Source: Aquilaria yunnanensis
Lineage: Eukaryota > Streptophyta > Magnoliopsida > Malvales > Thymelaeaceae
NCBI GenBank assembly: GCA_039654915.1
Contig: CM077594.1
Coordinates: 72,906,393-72,970,392 of the forward strand
Length of the DNA stretch: 64,000 nucleotides
Reading direction: 5' to 3'
The translations under genes were made by a program, and so were the position numbers. Under the pieces are notes generated by a model. The model ran no database searches. It was given only the letters and a program-made list of their open reading frames with translations, and was not told the DNA's origin. Positions 1 to 12,241 of this stretch are shown one piece after another (the first letter of the stretch is position 1; every line of letters starts with the position of its first letter).

Positions 1-3000
1 AACATGCCCACTATGTTTACCCAAGTAGCCCTCTTGGTCATTACGCAAAGATGTGTATATTGGTCCAACCATCACACACATATGCACATACAATTTCATC
101 TAGAAGTAATGATGACAGTGAAATTCCTTATTCCTAGCCAATATGGAATTTGAGTAAAATCCACAAGTGCATGTACAATCATATGCACACATGATGCTAT
201 TGGTCTGCATTTTATGTGTCCAAACTTTCGCATCATGTCCAACTTAAATTCTACCCACGTTCTCCTATGCCCTAAAGGTTTTAAACCCTTTAATACAATG
301 AAACCTTCATATGGAAATAGGTTTGGGACATTAAATCCATCTAAGTTTACAATTATTAATTTTACACTTAATTACGTAGAAATGACCAAATGAGAAGTGC
401 TTAGCAAAATCAGCCAATTTTGATAGGTCATAACTCTGGCTACAAGATACCAAATCCAGTGATTCAAACTCCAAGTTATTTATATTGAAGTGTTCTAGAT
501 GTTGTCAAAATTTCATAGCCAAATGCTTTATGTACAAAAAGTTATGGTAGTTGGAGTACATGGTACCAAATTCTTATCCACTATTGACCATTATGCCCAT
601 AAAAAATATCATAATATTCATACACTCCATTTGCAGGTGCAAAACCCACTTAGTAGTGTCCATACATGTCTCATACACCTGGAAAAATCATTCCCATGAA
701 TTTAGAACCCTTTTAACCATCGTTGATAAAAATGCCATCAAAACAGCCCATAAACACCATATGAACCGCATTGTATACACACTTCAAACTACACTTCATT
801 CATCCATATATCCTGTTACCACCTCATAAAATGGGAGAATTACAAGTGTGTAATAATGGCTAAAAACCATTATATTGTGTAATTCTCACCATAGTGTTTG
901 AAGTGTGGGGGGTAAAAGGCATGATCAACACCTCCTTAAAAGTGACCCAAGTTGGTACCTTGGCCCACAAGAAAAGCCTTAAGGATTGCTTGTTTGTCAA
1001 GCAACCTATGGACTTTTTTGTAAGGTTTTCAAAATTCGGGCACTCAATTGCAAAACTCTCAAGAAAGAAACTTGGAGAGTTATGGGAAGGATATTAATGG
1101 TATGAAAGTGCTATTGGATGACCAAATTACTCATGGAAGACAAGTTTGAACAAATGAAACACTAAAGGCAATAAGGACCTAAATGTCCTAGTGTAAACCA
1201 TAAGGTGTTCAAGCTTTTGACTTAAGTCAAAGGGTGGAATTTTGGGGTTATCCCACCATGGGGGAGGCAGCCATGACTTGATAATTAGTCAAAAATGTTG
1301 GGAACATGTGTACCAATGAGTTTAAGACAAAGAAACCATAATTAGTGAGAAGGAAAATGACATAAAGCAAGGTTAGGCTTGTTGAGTGTGTTTTGGTGCC
1401 CTTAAGCTAACTTAAGGCCATTTAAGTGGCCAAATCACTTATCCCACTCTCATTTTTGTCCTCCCCCAGCCCAAGAACACAGCCATACTTCCTCCATAGG
1501 CACCACACCTTCAAACTTGCAATTGATTGAAATTGAAGGCAAAAGGAAGCAATTGGAAGCAAACTAGAGCTATTTCTTGCATACTTCAAGGATTAAGCTT
1601 CAAATTCAGCCTACTCTCTTTGGTAAGGGTTCTCTTGCTTGCATGGGTTGTTTTCTATATTTTCAAACATCCATGGAGCTATGGCTAATCTTGGAAGAGA
1701 GCCATGAGCTTGATGAACCAACCTTATTGAGGGGAGTCCACTTATTGAAGGTTTTGTGACCTAGTGTGAAGTGCACAAAGATGGCAGTAAAATGAGGGTT
1801 TCTAGAGCCCAAAGTTAGTACTAACTAGTGTTAAAATCCTTCTAAGACCAATCATTAGCTTGATGAGGGCTGCCATAGTGATTTGATTATGTTTATTATG
1901 TGTTTTATGGACTAACCCATGGTATATGTTGCTGCCACATTTCATGTGTTTGTTGTTTGTGTTTGGCTGCTGCATTTGGTTGCTATATCTTGTATATATG
2001 CATTGTGGTTTTGTTTTTTAGTGTCTTTGGATGCAGGTTTTAATGAGGATCACATTACCTTAAGAAACCAAGTGTTACCCTTACTAAGTTTCTCAATGAA
2101 ACTTACTCCCCTCAATTCTGTCATTTCAGGTCCAGCTGAAAGATCACCTTCAAACTAACCTTTGTGGTTTGAGTTTTGATCTGAAATTTTAGTTACATGA
2201 ACTTCCATATGTATATTTGTGATCTAAAAATTTTGGTGATTTTAGGAGCACATTTGGTATTTTTAATGGTGGTACTTACTGTGTTGTGCAGCAGCTATCC
2301 AGCATCCTATTTTTGGAGTCCATTGTGTCTCAGGACCTCCTGTAACCTAGGGTGCATATTTAGCTGAGTTAAGACCATATTTTAGTGCATGTATGCATGT
2401 ACATGTGGTGTATGTAAAATTACACAAGTATGTGAACATTTGAGTAATGTTTTGGCTATGTAAGTGATGTGATGCAAAGCTGCCTAAGTGTGAATGATGG
2501 GCTGCTTACTTGTAAATGCTTTTTTGGCCACATAAAGTTGTTAAAAGAAAGGGAATGTAATTCCTATGTGTAATGGACATATATGGGATAGCCTTGGATG
2601 GCTTTCCCCTTATGAATGAAGTGTTTGCATGGTTTGGAAAAATTGTATGGGCAAAATAGTCCAAAAGTTGCTAGAATTTCGACCGTGGACCTAAAGTTTA
2701 ATAACTCCCTGTGTAGAATGAATCTTTGATATGAAATTTTGACCACACCTAGAGGAAATATAGAGGGTTAATTTTGAGTTGGAATTTCTGGATTTAGAGC
2801 CCTGTAACCAAATATATGACGTTGCAAAGTTGGCTGAGTTACTATTCATTTGGTCAGAATTTTGTAACCAACTTAAAAAATCCATAACTTGGTCCATAGG
2901 TGGGCTATTGATGTAAAAAAAAATTCCTTGGTTTGATCTAAGTCTCTAGTTGATAATGGAGCAAAAAACAAATAGGGGGATATGTGGCTAGAATGATATA

Positions 3001-4718
3001 GTTTATTAGTGGAAGTTACAGGTGCAGTAGCTGGCCACTAGAACTTAACAAGATTGCCTAATGTGTGGAAGCCAAAACTAAGACTTGTGCTAGTCTTTTC
3101 CTTCTTTGCTGCCATGGTGTGCATGAAATGTGAATATGTGTGTGATGTTTGGACCAATATGCATGTATTTACATTGTGCCCAAGAAGGCCAATTGGGTAT
3201 GCACACTAAGGGTAGTGTTCTGATGGCCTACAGAACATTACCAATCTTAGGAGTCTAAACGCACAGTTTTGGCACCATAACTGGACTACCCCAGAGTGGG
3301 TAACATATCCTTCTCACACTACACATACAGCATACCAAACTAATTAACATGCATTTATGCACCACATACATGAAAATAACTTAATTAATATGTACACTAA
3401 GTTTCTTGGAGAACTTCAAAAGCAGTAAGTACTCCAGAAACTTGAAGGGACCAGCTGCTGCATAAGGCAGAATGTACCATTCCTAAATATAGCTAATGTG
3501 CTCCAAAAATCATGAACTATTGAGTTCATAACTAAACATATGGATATTAATATACGTGAAATTACACATATAAATTCAAATGACAGCTATTAGTTTGAAT
3601 GCTCTCTTTCAGGTTCTCCTAAAATGGACAACAATATGTCATTAGGGTTAGTCCGTTAATAATCAAATAAACAATATGTAATCATTATGGTAGCCCTCCT
3701 CAAGCTAATGATTGGTCTTAGGAGGTCAATTGGTCTTAGTTAGTATTAACTTGTGCTTTAGAAACCCTAAATTTCACCGCCACAACAGAGCACCAAAGCT
3801 ATAGGGCTGAAACCCTAGGTGGAATTTACTCCTTACCCTAAACCTGGTTCATCAAGCTCTTGGCTATCTTCCAACCTTAGGGTCCGTCATGGATGTTTGG
3901 GCATCAGTATTGAACAATAAACAGCCATGAAAACTTGATAAAATCCATACCTAAGCTGTGAAGGCTGAAATCTTAAAGAGATACACAATAAACCAGAAAA
4001 CTAGAGTTTTTCTCTTTCTTGTTGCATCTGATTGCCTTCCTTTGTGATTTCTTGGGACATTAAGCTATGGTGGCTATGGAAGCTTATGGAAGAGCTAAGG
4101 AATGAACTTTGGCTTGTGAGGGCTAAAAATGACAAAGGAAAGGCAAGAAATCAAGATATTTTCCTTGGTTTAATTAGTTTAATCTTAACCCTCACTTAGG
4201 TCACTATCAGTATGCCTTAAGCAAAGAGTTTCTGGCTAATATTTAGCCCACAATTTTAACCTTGGAACCTGGAAATAAAAGACTGGGACAATGCTAAAAA
4301 TGGCCACCTTTGACCCTTGTCAATGATACTCCCAGCCTTAAGTTATTTTTGTGAACAATTGTAAACCTAGTTGTGCTAGGTTCTTGAATAATAGCCTTTG
4401 TTTCCATTATGCAATTTAGCCTCCAAAAATTTCTTCCATACCATTCAAACACCTCTAAAACCTCTCTTTTAAAGTTGTACAATTGAGTGCCCAAGTCTTG
4501 AATTCTTACAATAAAGTCCATAGGTTACTTGTTGACCAATGAATCCTTTAGGGTTTTCTTGAGAGTCAAGTAACCGTTGTGTGGATCTTTTAAGGAAGTG
4601 TAGATTGTACACTTTGCCCATCACATTCCATTCACTATTGGGAAAATCATGCTATATAATGGTCTACAACCATTATGCCTTTACACTGTAATTTTTCCCA
4701 TTTTTTGAGGTAGTAATA
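1..4718 (-). repeat. 3' LTR of the minus-strand gypsy element, split by a solo LTR and cut by the window edge
   Basis: The LTR begins at 4718 on the minus strand, just after a purine-rich tract, and matches the start of the 5' LTR ending at 13439. It runs to 3306, is interrupted by the solo LTR 814-3305, and resumes from 813 to beyond base 1. Bases 1-813 align with the distal part of the related LTRs at 2490-3210 (plus strand) and 5540-6200. By that comparison roughly 110-130 bases of the LTR lie to the left of the window. Apart from the inserted LTR there is no gene here. Short open frames in this stretch are chance. Confidence 0.82.
814..3305 (+). mobile_element. Solo gypsy LTR (2492 bp), plus orientation
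   Basis: It starts TGTTACC and ends GGGTAACA, with terminal inverted repeats typical of LTRs. It is flanked by a perfect 5-bp target duplication, TATCC at 809-813 and 3306-3310. Both flanks are continuous 3' LTR of the surrounding minus-strand element. No internal region, primer-binding site or second LTR is present, so it is a solo LTR left by LTR-LTR recombination. It matches the LTR at 59591-62076 along its length. Confidence 0.92.
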
Positions 4719-4732
4719 TTTCTCCCCCCCTT
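4719..4732 (-). other. Polypurine tract of the minus-strand gypsy element
   Basis: On the minus strand this is an uninterrupted run of 14 purines directly before the 3' LTR. This is the usual position and composition of the primer for plus-strand DNA synthesis. The chromodomain-tail reading frame ends within it. Confidence 0.75.
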
Positions 4733-5436
4733 AAAAATTTTGGTCCTCCAAGATTGCCCTTAAATTGAGGTACTCATCTGGATACTTTCCTAAGATTTCC
4801 TTCTCAAATTCCCAAGTTGCCTCTCTTTCAAAATGGTTTGACCATTGGACTTTAACCATGGGAATTAGTTTGTTCCTTAGCCTTCTAGTATCCTTAGCTA
4901 AGATAGCCAAAGTTTTTTCTTCATATGTCAGATTAGGCTCTAATTGTATGTCTTCCATTGCTATAGCATTCTTTGTGTCCAACAGGCATTTCTTCAGCAT
5001 TCTAACATGGAAAAAGATTATGGACACTTGACATACTTGGTCACCTATAAGTGACCTTGCCAACTCTATCTAATATCTCATAAGAACCAATGTACCTTGT
5101 AGCTAGTTTACTTCTTTTGCCAAACCTGATAGTGCCTTTTGTTGGTGACACTTTGAGCCACACTTTATCACCAACCTTAAACTGCAAGAGTCTTCTTCTT
5201 TTGTTCAGATAACCAATGGTCCTTTCATTGGCTATCCTTAACCTTTCTTGTATCTTCTTGATTTTCTTGTCATTTCTTCAACAAACTTAGGACCCAACTC
5301 TAGCCTATCTGTGGCTTCCACCCAACAATGGGGTGTTAGACACCTTCTTCCATAAAGGGCTTCATAAGGTGTCATACCAATGGTGCTTTGATAACTATTG
5401 TTGTAAGAAAATTCCACCAAAGGTAAATGTTGATCC
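4731..5436 (-). pseudogene. Gypsy integrase C-terminus and chromodomain-like tail (broken)
   Basis: An open stretch at 5238-5420 carries the post-catalytic integrase segment SYNNSYQSTIGMTPYEALYG followed by a CWVEATDRLELGP block. These blocks are diagnostic of plant chromoviruses. After a degenerate gap, 4731-5063 reads MLKKCLLDTKNAI and then an IPMVKVQWSNHFEREATWEF segment, a chromodomain-like motif used to target insertion to heterochromatin in this family. Frameshifts lie between 5063 and 5238. The 5' end at 5436 is the edge of a solo LTR, and the coding sequence resumes at 8101. Compare the better-preserved copy at 58504-59364. Confidence 0.88.
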
Positions 5437-8100
5437 TGTTACCCACTCTGGGGCAATCCAATTATGGTGCCACAATAGTGCATTTAGACTCCTAGCATTT
5501 GTAATGTTTTGTAGGCCATCAGAACACTACTCTTAGTGTGCATACCCAAGTGGCCCTCTTAGGCACTACGTAAACACATGCATATTCATCCAACCATCAC
5601 ACACATATTCACATTTCATGCACACCATGGTAGCAAAGAAGGAAAACACTAGCACAAGTCTTAATCGTGGCTACCACACATTAGACAATCTCATTGAGTT
5701 CTAGTGACCAACCACTCCACCTGTAACTTCCACTAGTAAACTATATCATTCTAGCCATGTACCCCCATATTTTCTTTGCTCCATTATCAAGTAAAGACTT
5801 ATATCAAACCAAGGAGTTTTTTTTTACATCAATAGCCCACCTATGGACCAAGTTATTGGATTTTTTAAGTTGGTTACAAAATTCTGACCAAATGAACAGT
5901 AACTTAGCCAACTTTGCAACATCATATCTTTGGCTACAGGGCTCCAAATTTTGAAATTATAAATCCCAGTTCAACCTATATATGTTCTCTAGTTGTGGTA
6001 AAAATTTCACACCAATATTGAATCTACACATTGAGATATAGAACTTTAAGTACAGATTCAAAATTCTAATCACTTTATGACCATTTTGCCCATACAAAAT
6101 TTCATAAGTGTACAAACACTTCATTCACAAGGGGAAAGCCCTCCATGGTTACCCCATATCCATTACACATGGGAAATACATTATCTTGCATTTAACAACC
6201 ATATGTGGCTAAAACAGAATTTACAAGTAAGCAGCCCATCATTCACACCTAGGCAGCTTTGCACCACATCACTTACATAGCCAAAACATTACTCAAATGT
6301 TCACATACTTGTCTCATTTTACATACACTACATGTAAATAAATACATGCACTACAATATGGTCTTAACTCAGCTAAATACACACCTTAGGTTACAGGAGT
6401 GCCTGAGACACAATGGACTCCAGAACAGGATGCTAGACAGCTGCTGCACAACACAGTAAGTACCATCACTAAAAATACCAAATGAGCTCCTAAAATCTCC
6501 AAACTTTCCAGATCACAACTAGACATATGGAAGTTCAAGAAAATGAAAATTCATGGAAAAATTCAAACCACAAAGGTTAGTTTGAATGTGATCTTCCTGA
6601 TGAACCTAAAATGACAGAATTGAGGGGAGTAACTACCACCATTAAAAATACCAAATGTGCTTCTAAAATCACCATAATTTCCAGATCATAACTAGACATA
6701 TGGAAGTCCATGTACCTGAAATTTTAGATTAAAACTCAAACAATAATTGTCAGTTTGAATGTGATCTTTCTGCTGAACCTGAAATGGCAGAATTGAGGAG
6801 GGTAAGTTTCATTGAGAAACTTAGTAAAGGTAGCACTTGGATTCAATAGGCAATGTAACCATCATTAAAACCTGCATCCAAAGATACTAAAACACAAAAT
6901 CCACAATGCATATATATAATATATAGCAACCAAATGCAGCATCCATTCACAACCAACAAATACATGAAATCTGGCAGCAACATATACCGTAGGTTAGTCG
7001 ATAAAACACATAACAAACGTAACCAAATCACTATGGCAGCCCACCTCAAGCTAATTCTTATTCTTAGGAGGATTTTAACACTACTTAGTACTAAGTTTGG
7101 CCTCTAGAAACCCTCATTTCACTGCCATCTTTGTTCACTTCACACTAGGTCGCAAATCCTTCAATAAGTGCACTCCCCTCACTAAGCTTGGTTCATCAAG
7201 CTCATGGCTCTCTTCCAAACTTAGCCTTGGCTCCATGGTTGCTTGAAAAGACAGAAAACAACCCATGAGATTAAGAGAACCCTTACCAAAGTAGGTAGGC
7301 CGGATTTGGAGCTTGATCCTTGAAGTACTCAAGCAATAGCTCTAGTTTGCTTCCAGTTGCTTGCTTTTGCCTTCAATTTCAATCAATTGCAAGTTTGAAG
7401 GTGTGGTGGGTATGGAGGAAGTGTGGTTGTGTTCTTGGGCTGGAGGAGGAAAAAAATGGGAGAGAGATAAGTAAATTGGCTACTTAAATGGCCTTAAATG
7501 AGTGTAAGGGCACAAAACACACTTAAACAAGCTTAACCTTACTTTATGTCATTTTCCTTCTTACTAATTATGGTTTCTTTGTCTTAAAATCCTTGGTACA
7601 CATGTACCCAACATTGTTGACCCATTTATCAAGCCTTGGCTACCTCCCCCATGGTGGGATAACCCCACAATTCCACCCTTTGACTTAAGTCATAAGCATG
7701 GACAACCAAAGGCACACAGTAAGACACTTATGTCCTTAAAGCCTTTTTGTATTTTCCTTTGTCCATACTTGTCTACTATAAGCAATTTAGTCCTCTAATA
7801 GCACTTTCATACCATTCATATCCTTCCCATAACTCTCTAAATCTCTTTTGTGAAAGTTTTGCAATTGAGTACTCGAATTTCCAAAATCTTACAAAAAAGT
7901 CCATAGGTTGTTTGACAAACAAGCAACCCTTAAGGCTTTTCTTTGGGGCCAAGTTACCAACTTGAAACAATTTTAAGGATGTGTTCATTATACCTTTTAC
8001 CCCTCACATTTCAATCACTATGAAGACAATTACACAATATAATGGCCTTTTGACCATTATGCCACACTTGTAATTCTCCCATTTTTGTGTGGAGGTAACA
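5437..8100 (-). mobile_element. Solo gypsy LTR (2664 bp) inserted in the integrase gene
   Basis: On the plus strand it runs from TGTTACCC to GGTAACA. The flanks are GATCC (5432-5436) and GGTCC (8101-8105), a 5-bp target duplication with one mismatch. Removing the LTR and one copy joins the two halves of the integrase in register with the uninterrupted copy near 58860. It is about 170 bp longer than its relatives because of a tandem duplication at 6461-6806. Only the LTR is present, so it is a solo LTR. It holds no genes. Confidence 0.92.
6461..6806 (-). repeat. Tandem duplication (about 173 bp, two copies) inside the solo LTR
   Basis: The stretch 6461-6633 recurs at 6634-6806 with moderate divergence. 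Both copies contain AACTAGACATATGGAAGT and AGTTTGAATGTGATCTT at equivalent places, and both end in a GACAGAATTGAGG-like block. The LTRs at 814-3305 and 59591-62076 have a single copy, which accounts for the extra length here. Confidence 0.75.
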
Positions 8101-8593
8101 GGTCCCATTCTCCTTTGAAATCCAAGATACAACTCCTGAGCATGTCTTCAAGTACCTAAATCACCCTCTCAGTCTTTCCATCTGTTTGAGGGCGGTATGC
8201 AGTGCTCTGGTGGATTTTGGTTCCTAGTGCTTTGTGAAACACACTCCAAAATCTGGCTGTGAACCTTGGATCTCTGTCTGACATTATGGAGTCTGGCACT
8301 CCATGCAACCTTACTATCTCCTTGATGTACATTTGTGCTAACTTTTCCAATGAGTTTGTGATCTTCAATGGTAAGAAGTAGGCATACTTTGTTAGCCTAT
8401 CCACAATGACCCAGATTGTGTCATGACTTAATCTGGTCATAGGCAGCCCAATTACGAAGTCCATAGTGATGTTACCCCACTCCCTTATTGGAATGGCTAG
8501 AGTCAGTAGTGTTCCTGCTGATTTCTGATGCTCTATCTTTTTCCTTTGGCATGTGGCACATTTTGAGACATATGTGGCCATGTCCTTCTTCAT
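8101..8593 (-). pseudogene. Gypsy integrase catalytic core (interrupted)
   Basis: The 145-residue open frame 8156-8593 contains the CATC half of the zinc-binding site (Cys12, Cys15) and then the catalytic triad: Asp45 in TMDFVIGLP, Asp106 in SDRDPRFTARFW and Glu142 in TERVI. Asp106 and Glu142 are 35 residues apart, the canonical DD35E spacing. The protein joins target DNA to element ends in the nucleus. A stop at 8153-8155 replaces a codon that reads Gln in the copy at 58504-59364. The frame continues to the inserted LTR at 8100. A second stop at about 8600 separates it from the upstream RNase H/zinc-finger segment, where a Trp codon is expected. Confidence 0.92.
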
Positions 8594-8602
8594 GTTTCGT
8601 GA

Positions 8603-9549
8603 CTAGAAATGTGTTTTCAAGTCTTTATACATCTTCTCACTTCTAAGATGGATATTTAGTTTACTAGTGTGAGCTTCCTCAAATATGTCATTTCTGAGTT
8701 GCTGCTCACTAGCCACATATATTCCATCCTTGAAGTGCAGTAGTCCTTGCTTGCAAGTATAGGATTCATATAAGGACCCTTTGTCTTCTCTTGAAATCTT
8801 CTTCAGATTTAGGTCTGCTTCTTGTGCCTTTCTTATCTCCTCAATCCACCCAGACTGAATAGTTAATGTATTGACTTGCACTTCTTCCCACTGTTGCCAC
8901 TTATGCCAAAGGCATAGCAAACTATTCTCCTCATTAGTATCTACTGAAGATCCACCTTTTAGCAACCCAGTGTGTTTCCTACTTAAGGCATCTACCACTA
9001 TATTGCCTTTGCCCTTAGTATACTCAATGCTGTAATCATAGTCTTTAATATACTCCAACCACCTTTTTTGTCTCATGTTTAATTCTTTCTGAGTGAACAA
9101 GTACTTTAGGCTTTTATTGTCAGTGTATATCACAAATGAGCTTCCCATTAGGTAATGCCTCTATTGCTTTAAGGCAAAGATCACTACAGTAAGCTCTAGG
9201 TCATGGGTAGGGTAATTTTGCTCATAGGGTCTCAATTACCTTAACTCATAAGTGGTCACATTCCTTTGTTGCATCAACACACATCCTAACCCAGATCTAG
9301 ATGCATCTGTATAAATGGTATATGGCTTGCTTGGATCAGGTAGGATTAACACTAGAGCTGGAATCAGCTTGCTCTTTAGCTCCTGAAAGCTCTTTTCACA
9401 TTTTTCAGTCTACTCAAACTTTTGACCCTTCTTGGTCAGTTGGGTAAGGACTGAGGCAATCAAGGAGAATTTTGATACAAATCTCCAATACTAATGGCCA
9501 ATCCTAGGAAGCTTCTAATTTCTTTTACAGTTTTAGGTATTTCCCACTT
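8603..9549 (-). pseudogene. Gypsy RNase H and integrase zinc-binding region
   Basis: The 181-residue open frame 8603-9148 starts inside RNase H ([12 protein letters not shown], then the VVDALSRKH end signature of Ty3/gypsy RNase H). It runs into the integrase N-terminus with an [11 protein letters not shown] zinc-ligand block. Its Met start is not a real start. In the element the frame continues upstream, where a stop in the LKQ*RHYLMGS context (about 9150) breaks it, and 9150-9549 is degenerate RNase H and RT connection. RNase H degrades the RNA strand during reverse transcription. Confidence 0.87.
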
Positions 9550-10190
9550 TTACACAGCCTTAACTTTTCCAGGGTCTACTCTAACGCCTTGTGCATCAAT
9601 GATGTGTCCTAGGAAAGAAACTTCCTTTAGCCAGAATTGGCAATTGGAAAATTTAGCATATAGCTGATTGTCTAACAGTGTGTTCAAGACAATTCTTAAG
9701 TGATGCTCATGTTCACTTTCATCCTTGGAGTACACTAGGATGTCATCAATGAACATCCCTACAAACTTGTCCAAGTGTGGTTTGAACACATGGTTCATTA
9801 AGTCCATGAATGCAACAGTGGTTTTAGCCAAGCCGAAGGGCATGACTGTGTACTCATAATGTCCATATCTTGTTCTGAATGCTGTCTTGGGTATATCTTC
9901 CTCTTTTACCCTTAACTGAAAGTACCTAGATCTCAAATCAATCTTAGAGAAGATCTTTGCTCCCTTGAGTTGATCAAATAGATCCTCGATCTTAGGGAGT
10001 GGATACTTGTTCTTGATGGTCATAACATTCAATTTTTTGTAATCAATGCACCATCTCAATGATCCATCCTTCTTTTTCACAAACAGTACCGGAGCTCCCC
10101 ATGGTTAAACACTTGGTCTTTTGAACCCTTTTTCAAGAAGTTCATCAAGTTGTTTCTTGAGATCAGTCATCTCTGTGATTGGCATTTCAT
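9550..10190 (-). pseudogene. Gypsy reverse transcriptase
   Basis: The open frame 9550-10080 (176 residues) holds RT blocks: [29 protein letters not shown] with the first catalytic Asp at residue 48, [10 protein letters not shown], and the active site FIDDILVYS with Asp112-Asp113. FIDD in place of YxDD is common in plant Ty3/gypsy elements. The upstream part, including a PWGAPVLFV block, continues to about 10190 beyond an in-frame stop near 10107. The frame also fails after 9550. Confidence 0.93.
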
Positions 10191-10396
10191 AAGGAGGTAT
10201 GAATACTGGTGTAGCTCCAGGCAGTAAATTTAATCTCAAATTCAATCTCCCTTGGAGGAGGAATACCTGGCAAATCTTTAGGAAAGACTTATGGATAGTC
10301 TTTCACTATAGGTATCCTACTAATGTTTTCCTCAATTTTAACATCATTCAGTGCATACTATTCATCTTTAGAAATCACAGGAATCACATCTAACAC

Positions 10397-10579
10397 TTAT
10401 AGTTCCATGCCATGCATTTCATACACTAATTCCTTAGAATTCACTAATGCACGTACTTCACTACTAGGCAATGTTATTTCTCTTTTAGCACAATCAATCT
10501 TTATACCATACATATCCAACCAATTCATACCCAGAACAATATCATATTGTGGAAAATTCAACGCTAGCAGATCAGTCAT
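10397..10579 (-). pseudogene. Gypsy aspartic protease, C-terminal half
   Basis: This 60-residue open frame contains LNFPQYDIVLGMNWLDMYG. The YDIVLGMNWL block is the conserved C-terminal signature of Ty3/gypsy proteases and lies downstream of the active-site loop at about 10730. A frame break at about 10580-10648 separates the halves. Confidence 0.85.
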
Positions 10580-10647
10580 AATCTTAGTCTTTCCTACTTC
10601 TAGCTCACAGTTCTTAGCTAGTTCATTAGTGAAAAGACATTGACTTT

Positions 10648-11211
10648 CTACAATGATATGTTAGGCATAAATTCAACAGACAATTTCATAGATTCAACTG
10701 ACTTCCTAGCCACAATGGACCCCAAGGCACTAGTATCAAATAATGCACTAACATGCACACCATTTAAATAAATTTTACCACTAAGTGCCCCTTGTTGGGA
10801 TGTCTCCCCTTTGTCAATCTGGAATACTTTTCCAACTCTCTGCACTTGTGGCCTTAATATTGTTGGAGCACCTTCTGGCTGAACATCTCTAGCAGCTAGC
10901 ATATTAGGCCTATTCTGGCCTTGCTCGTCTTGCCCTCTTATTTGGACCAAAGGGCAGTATTTGACCTGGTGATCTAAAGAACCACATCTAAGACATGCTT
11001 GTGTCTCAAAGTAACATGGCTTCTTGCCATTGAATTTGTTGCATTGAGGACACCTTGGCCCAACAAACTTACTCTTGGCCTTGCCATCCATACTAGGTTT
11101 TCCAACCTTCGTAGTGTACTTACATTTTATTGGCTTTTGCAATCTTCCTACCTGGCTGGTCTCTCCTGGTCCATTAGGAAACCATTTACTTTCATACTCC
11201 TTCTGTTCCAT
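10648..11211 (-). pseudogene. Gypsy Gag C-terminus (zinc knuckle) and protease N-terminus
   Basis: This is a 187-residue open frame. A CPQC pair (Cys54, Cys57) is followed by a canonical CCHC knuckle CLRCGSLDHQVKYC (Cys73, Cys76, His81, Cys86), which binds RNA for packaging. The protease active-site loop is ALFDTSALGS at 157-166. The usual Asp-Thr-Gly is Asp-Thr-Ser here, which would be expected to abolish proteolysis. The Met start is internal to Gag. The upstream part is in another frame. Confidence 0.88.
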
Positions 11212-12167
11212 TAGTAAAGCCTTTTAAACAGCATCATGATAGGTAATGGCATTGAAAGGCCGAATAGTTCTCTGGATATCTGGTCTTAGACCTCTAGAAA
11301 ACCTTTTTACTTTATGTTCTTCCAACCCGTGGTATTATGGTGCATACCTCACAAGTTGTTTGAACTTGTGTTCATATTCCAAAACACTGAGGTTGCCTCA
11401 TTTTAGTGCATCAAACTCAGCTTGTTTTAGGTATTTGACAACATCACTTATATACTGGTCTTGAAACATCCTTGTAAATTCAGGCCATGTCATCTCTAGC
11501 TCATGATCTGCTCTTCTGCCTCTCTACGTAGCATATCTATCTCTAACACTTCTCCACCACATTTCTACATTACCTACAAGATTGTAGGTAGCCGGAGATA
11601 CTTTCTTTATGGAGCTCAAATCCATCCTCTCAAACATCTTCTCAATGAATCTCTGCCACTCCTCAACATTCTCTGGTCCAACTCTACCATCAAATTATTG
11701 ACTTTAGCCTCTTGATGCTCTTTGTGTCTCCTTCTCTCTCTCATTTCACTAAGGTTTGTAGCTTTTGAGTGACCTGCCCTTGACACTTGCTAAATCTCAA
11801 AACTGATTCTTCCACCTCTGGGATGTCTTCTATCCTCATTCTTTTCAAATTCTTCATCTTTATTTCTTTTAGAAAGAAAGTTCACTGGCGTATTCCAAAC
11901 AACTTCCTAGTTCTACTCTTGTGGTAATGATTGTGCTACTTGGAGTCCCTATTGTTGAGCTTATAGTAGCCATACTAACTTTTCATTTCTCTGGGCCAAA
12001 TTTCTCTGTTGTTCGACCCACACTTGTGGTACGTCCATTTCAGGTGCTGGGTTTTCTACTCCTTGAACACTTGGCTGCTCTAGTACAACCCTTCCATTTC
12101 TATTGGCGTGTGTTTGCTCAGTATGAGGTCTTAGTGCTCCCTGATCCCCTCTCCTTGTGGCTACCAT
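11212..12167 (-). pseudogene. Gypsy Gag N-terminal and capsid region (broken)
   Basis: A start codon at 12167 opens MVATRRGDQGALRPHTEQTH and stops at 11961. Further on, one frame near 11341-11400 reads GNLSVLEYEHKFKQLVRYA, a block of the retrotransposon Gag (capsid) domain. The region 11400-11960 has several frameshifts and stops. Gag packages the element RNA in cytoplasmic particles. The ATG at 12167 is only about 75 bases from the 5' LTR, an unusually short leader. Confidence 0.75.
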
Positions 12168-12241
12168 TTTCCTATTTCAAGATCAATAGAAGAGCACAAT
12201 ATATACTGTACATTGGGTACTTAACAATAGCACATATACTG

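Noticed and set aside
1577..2158. Plus-strand frames within the gypsy LTR as host exons.
   Set aside because: The same segments recur in all LTR copies (7135-7332, 60442-60651) without conservation of the reading frame.
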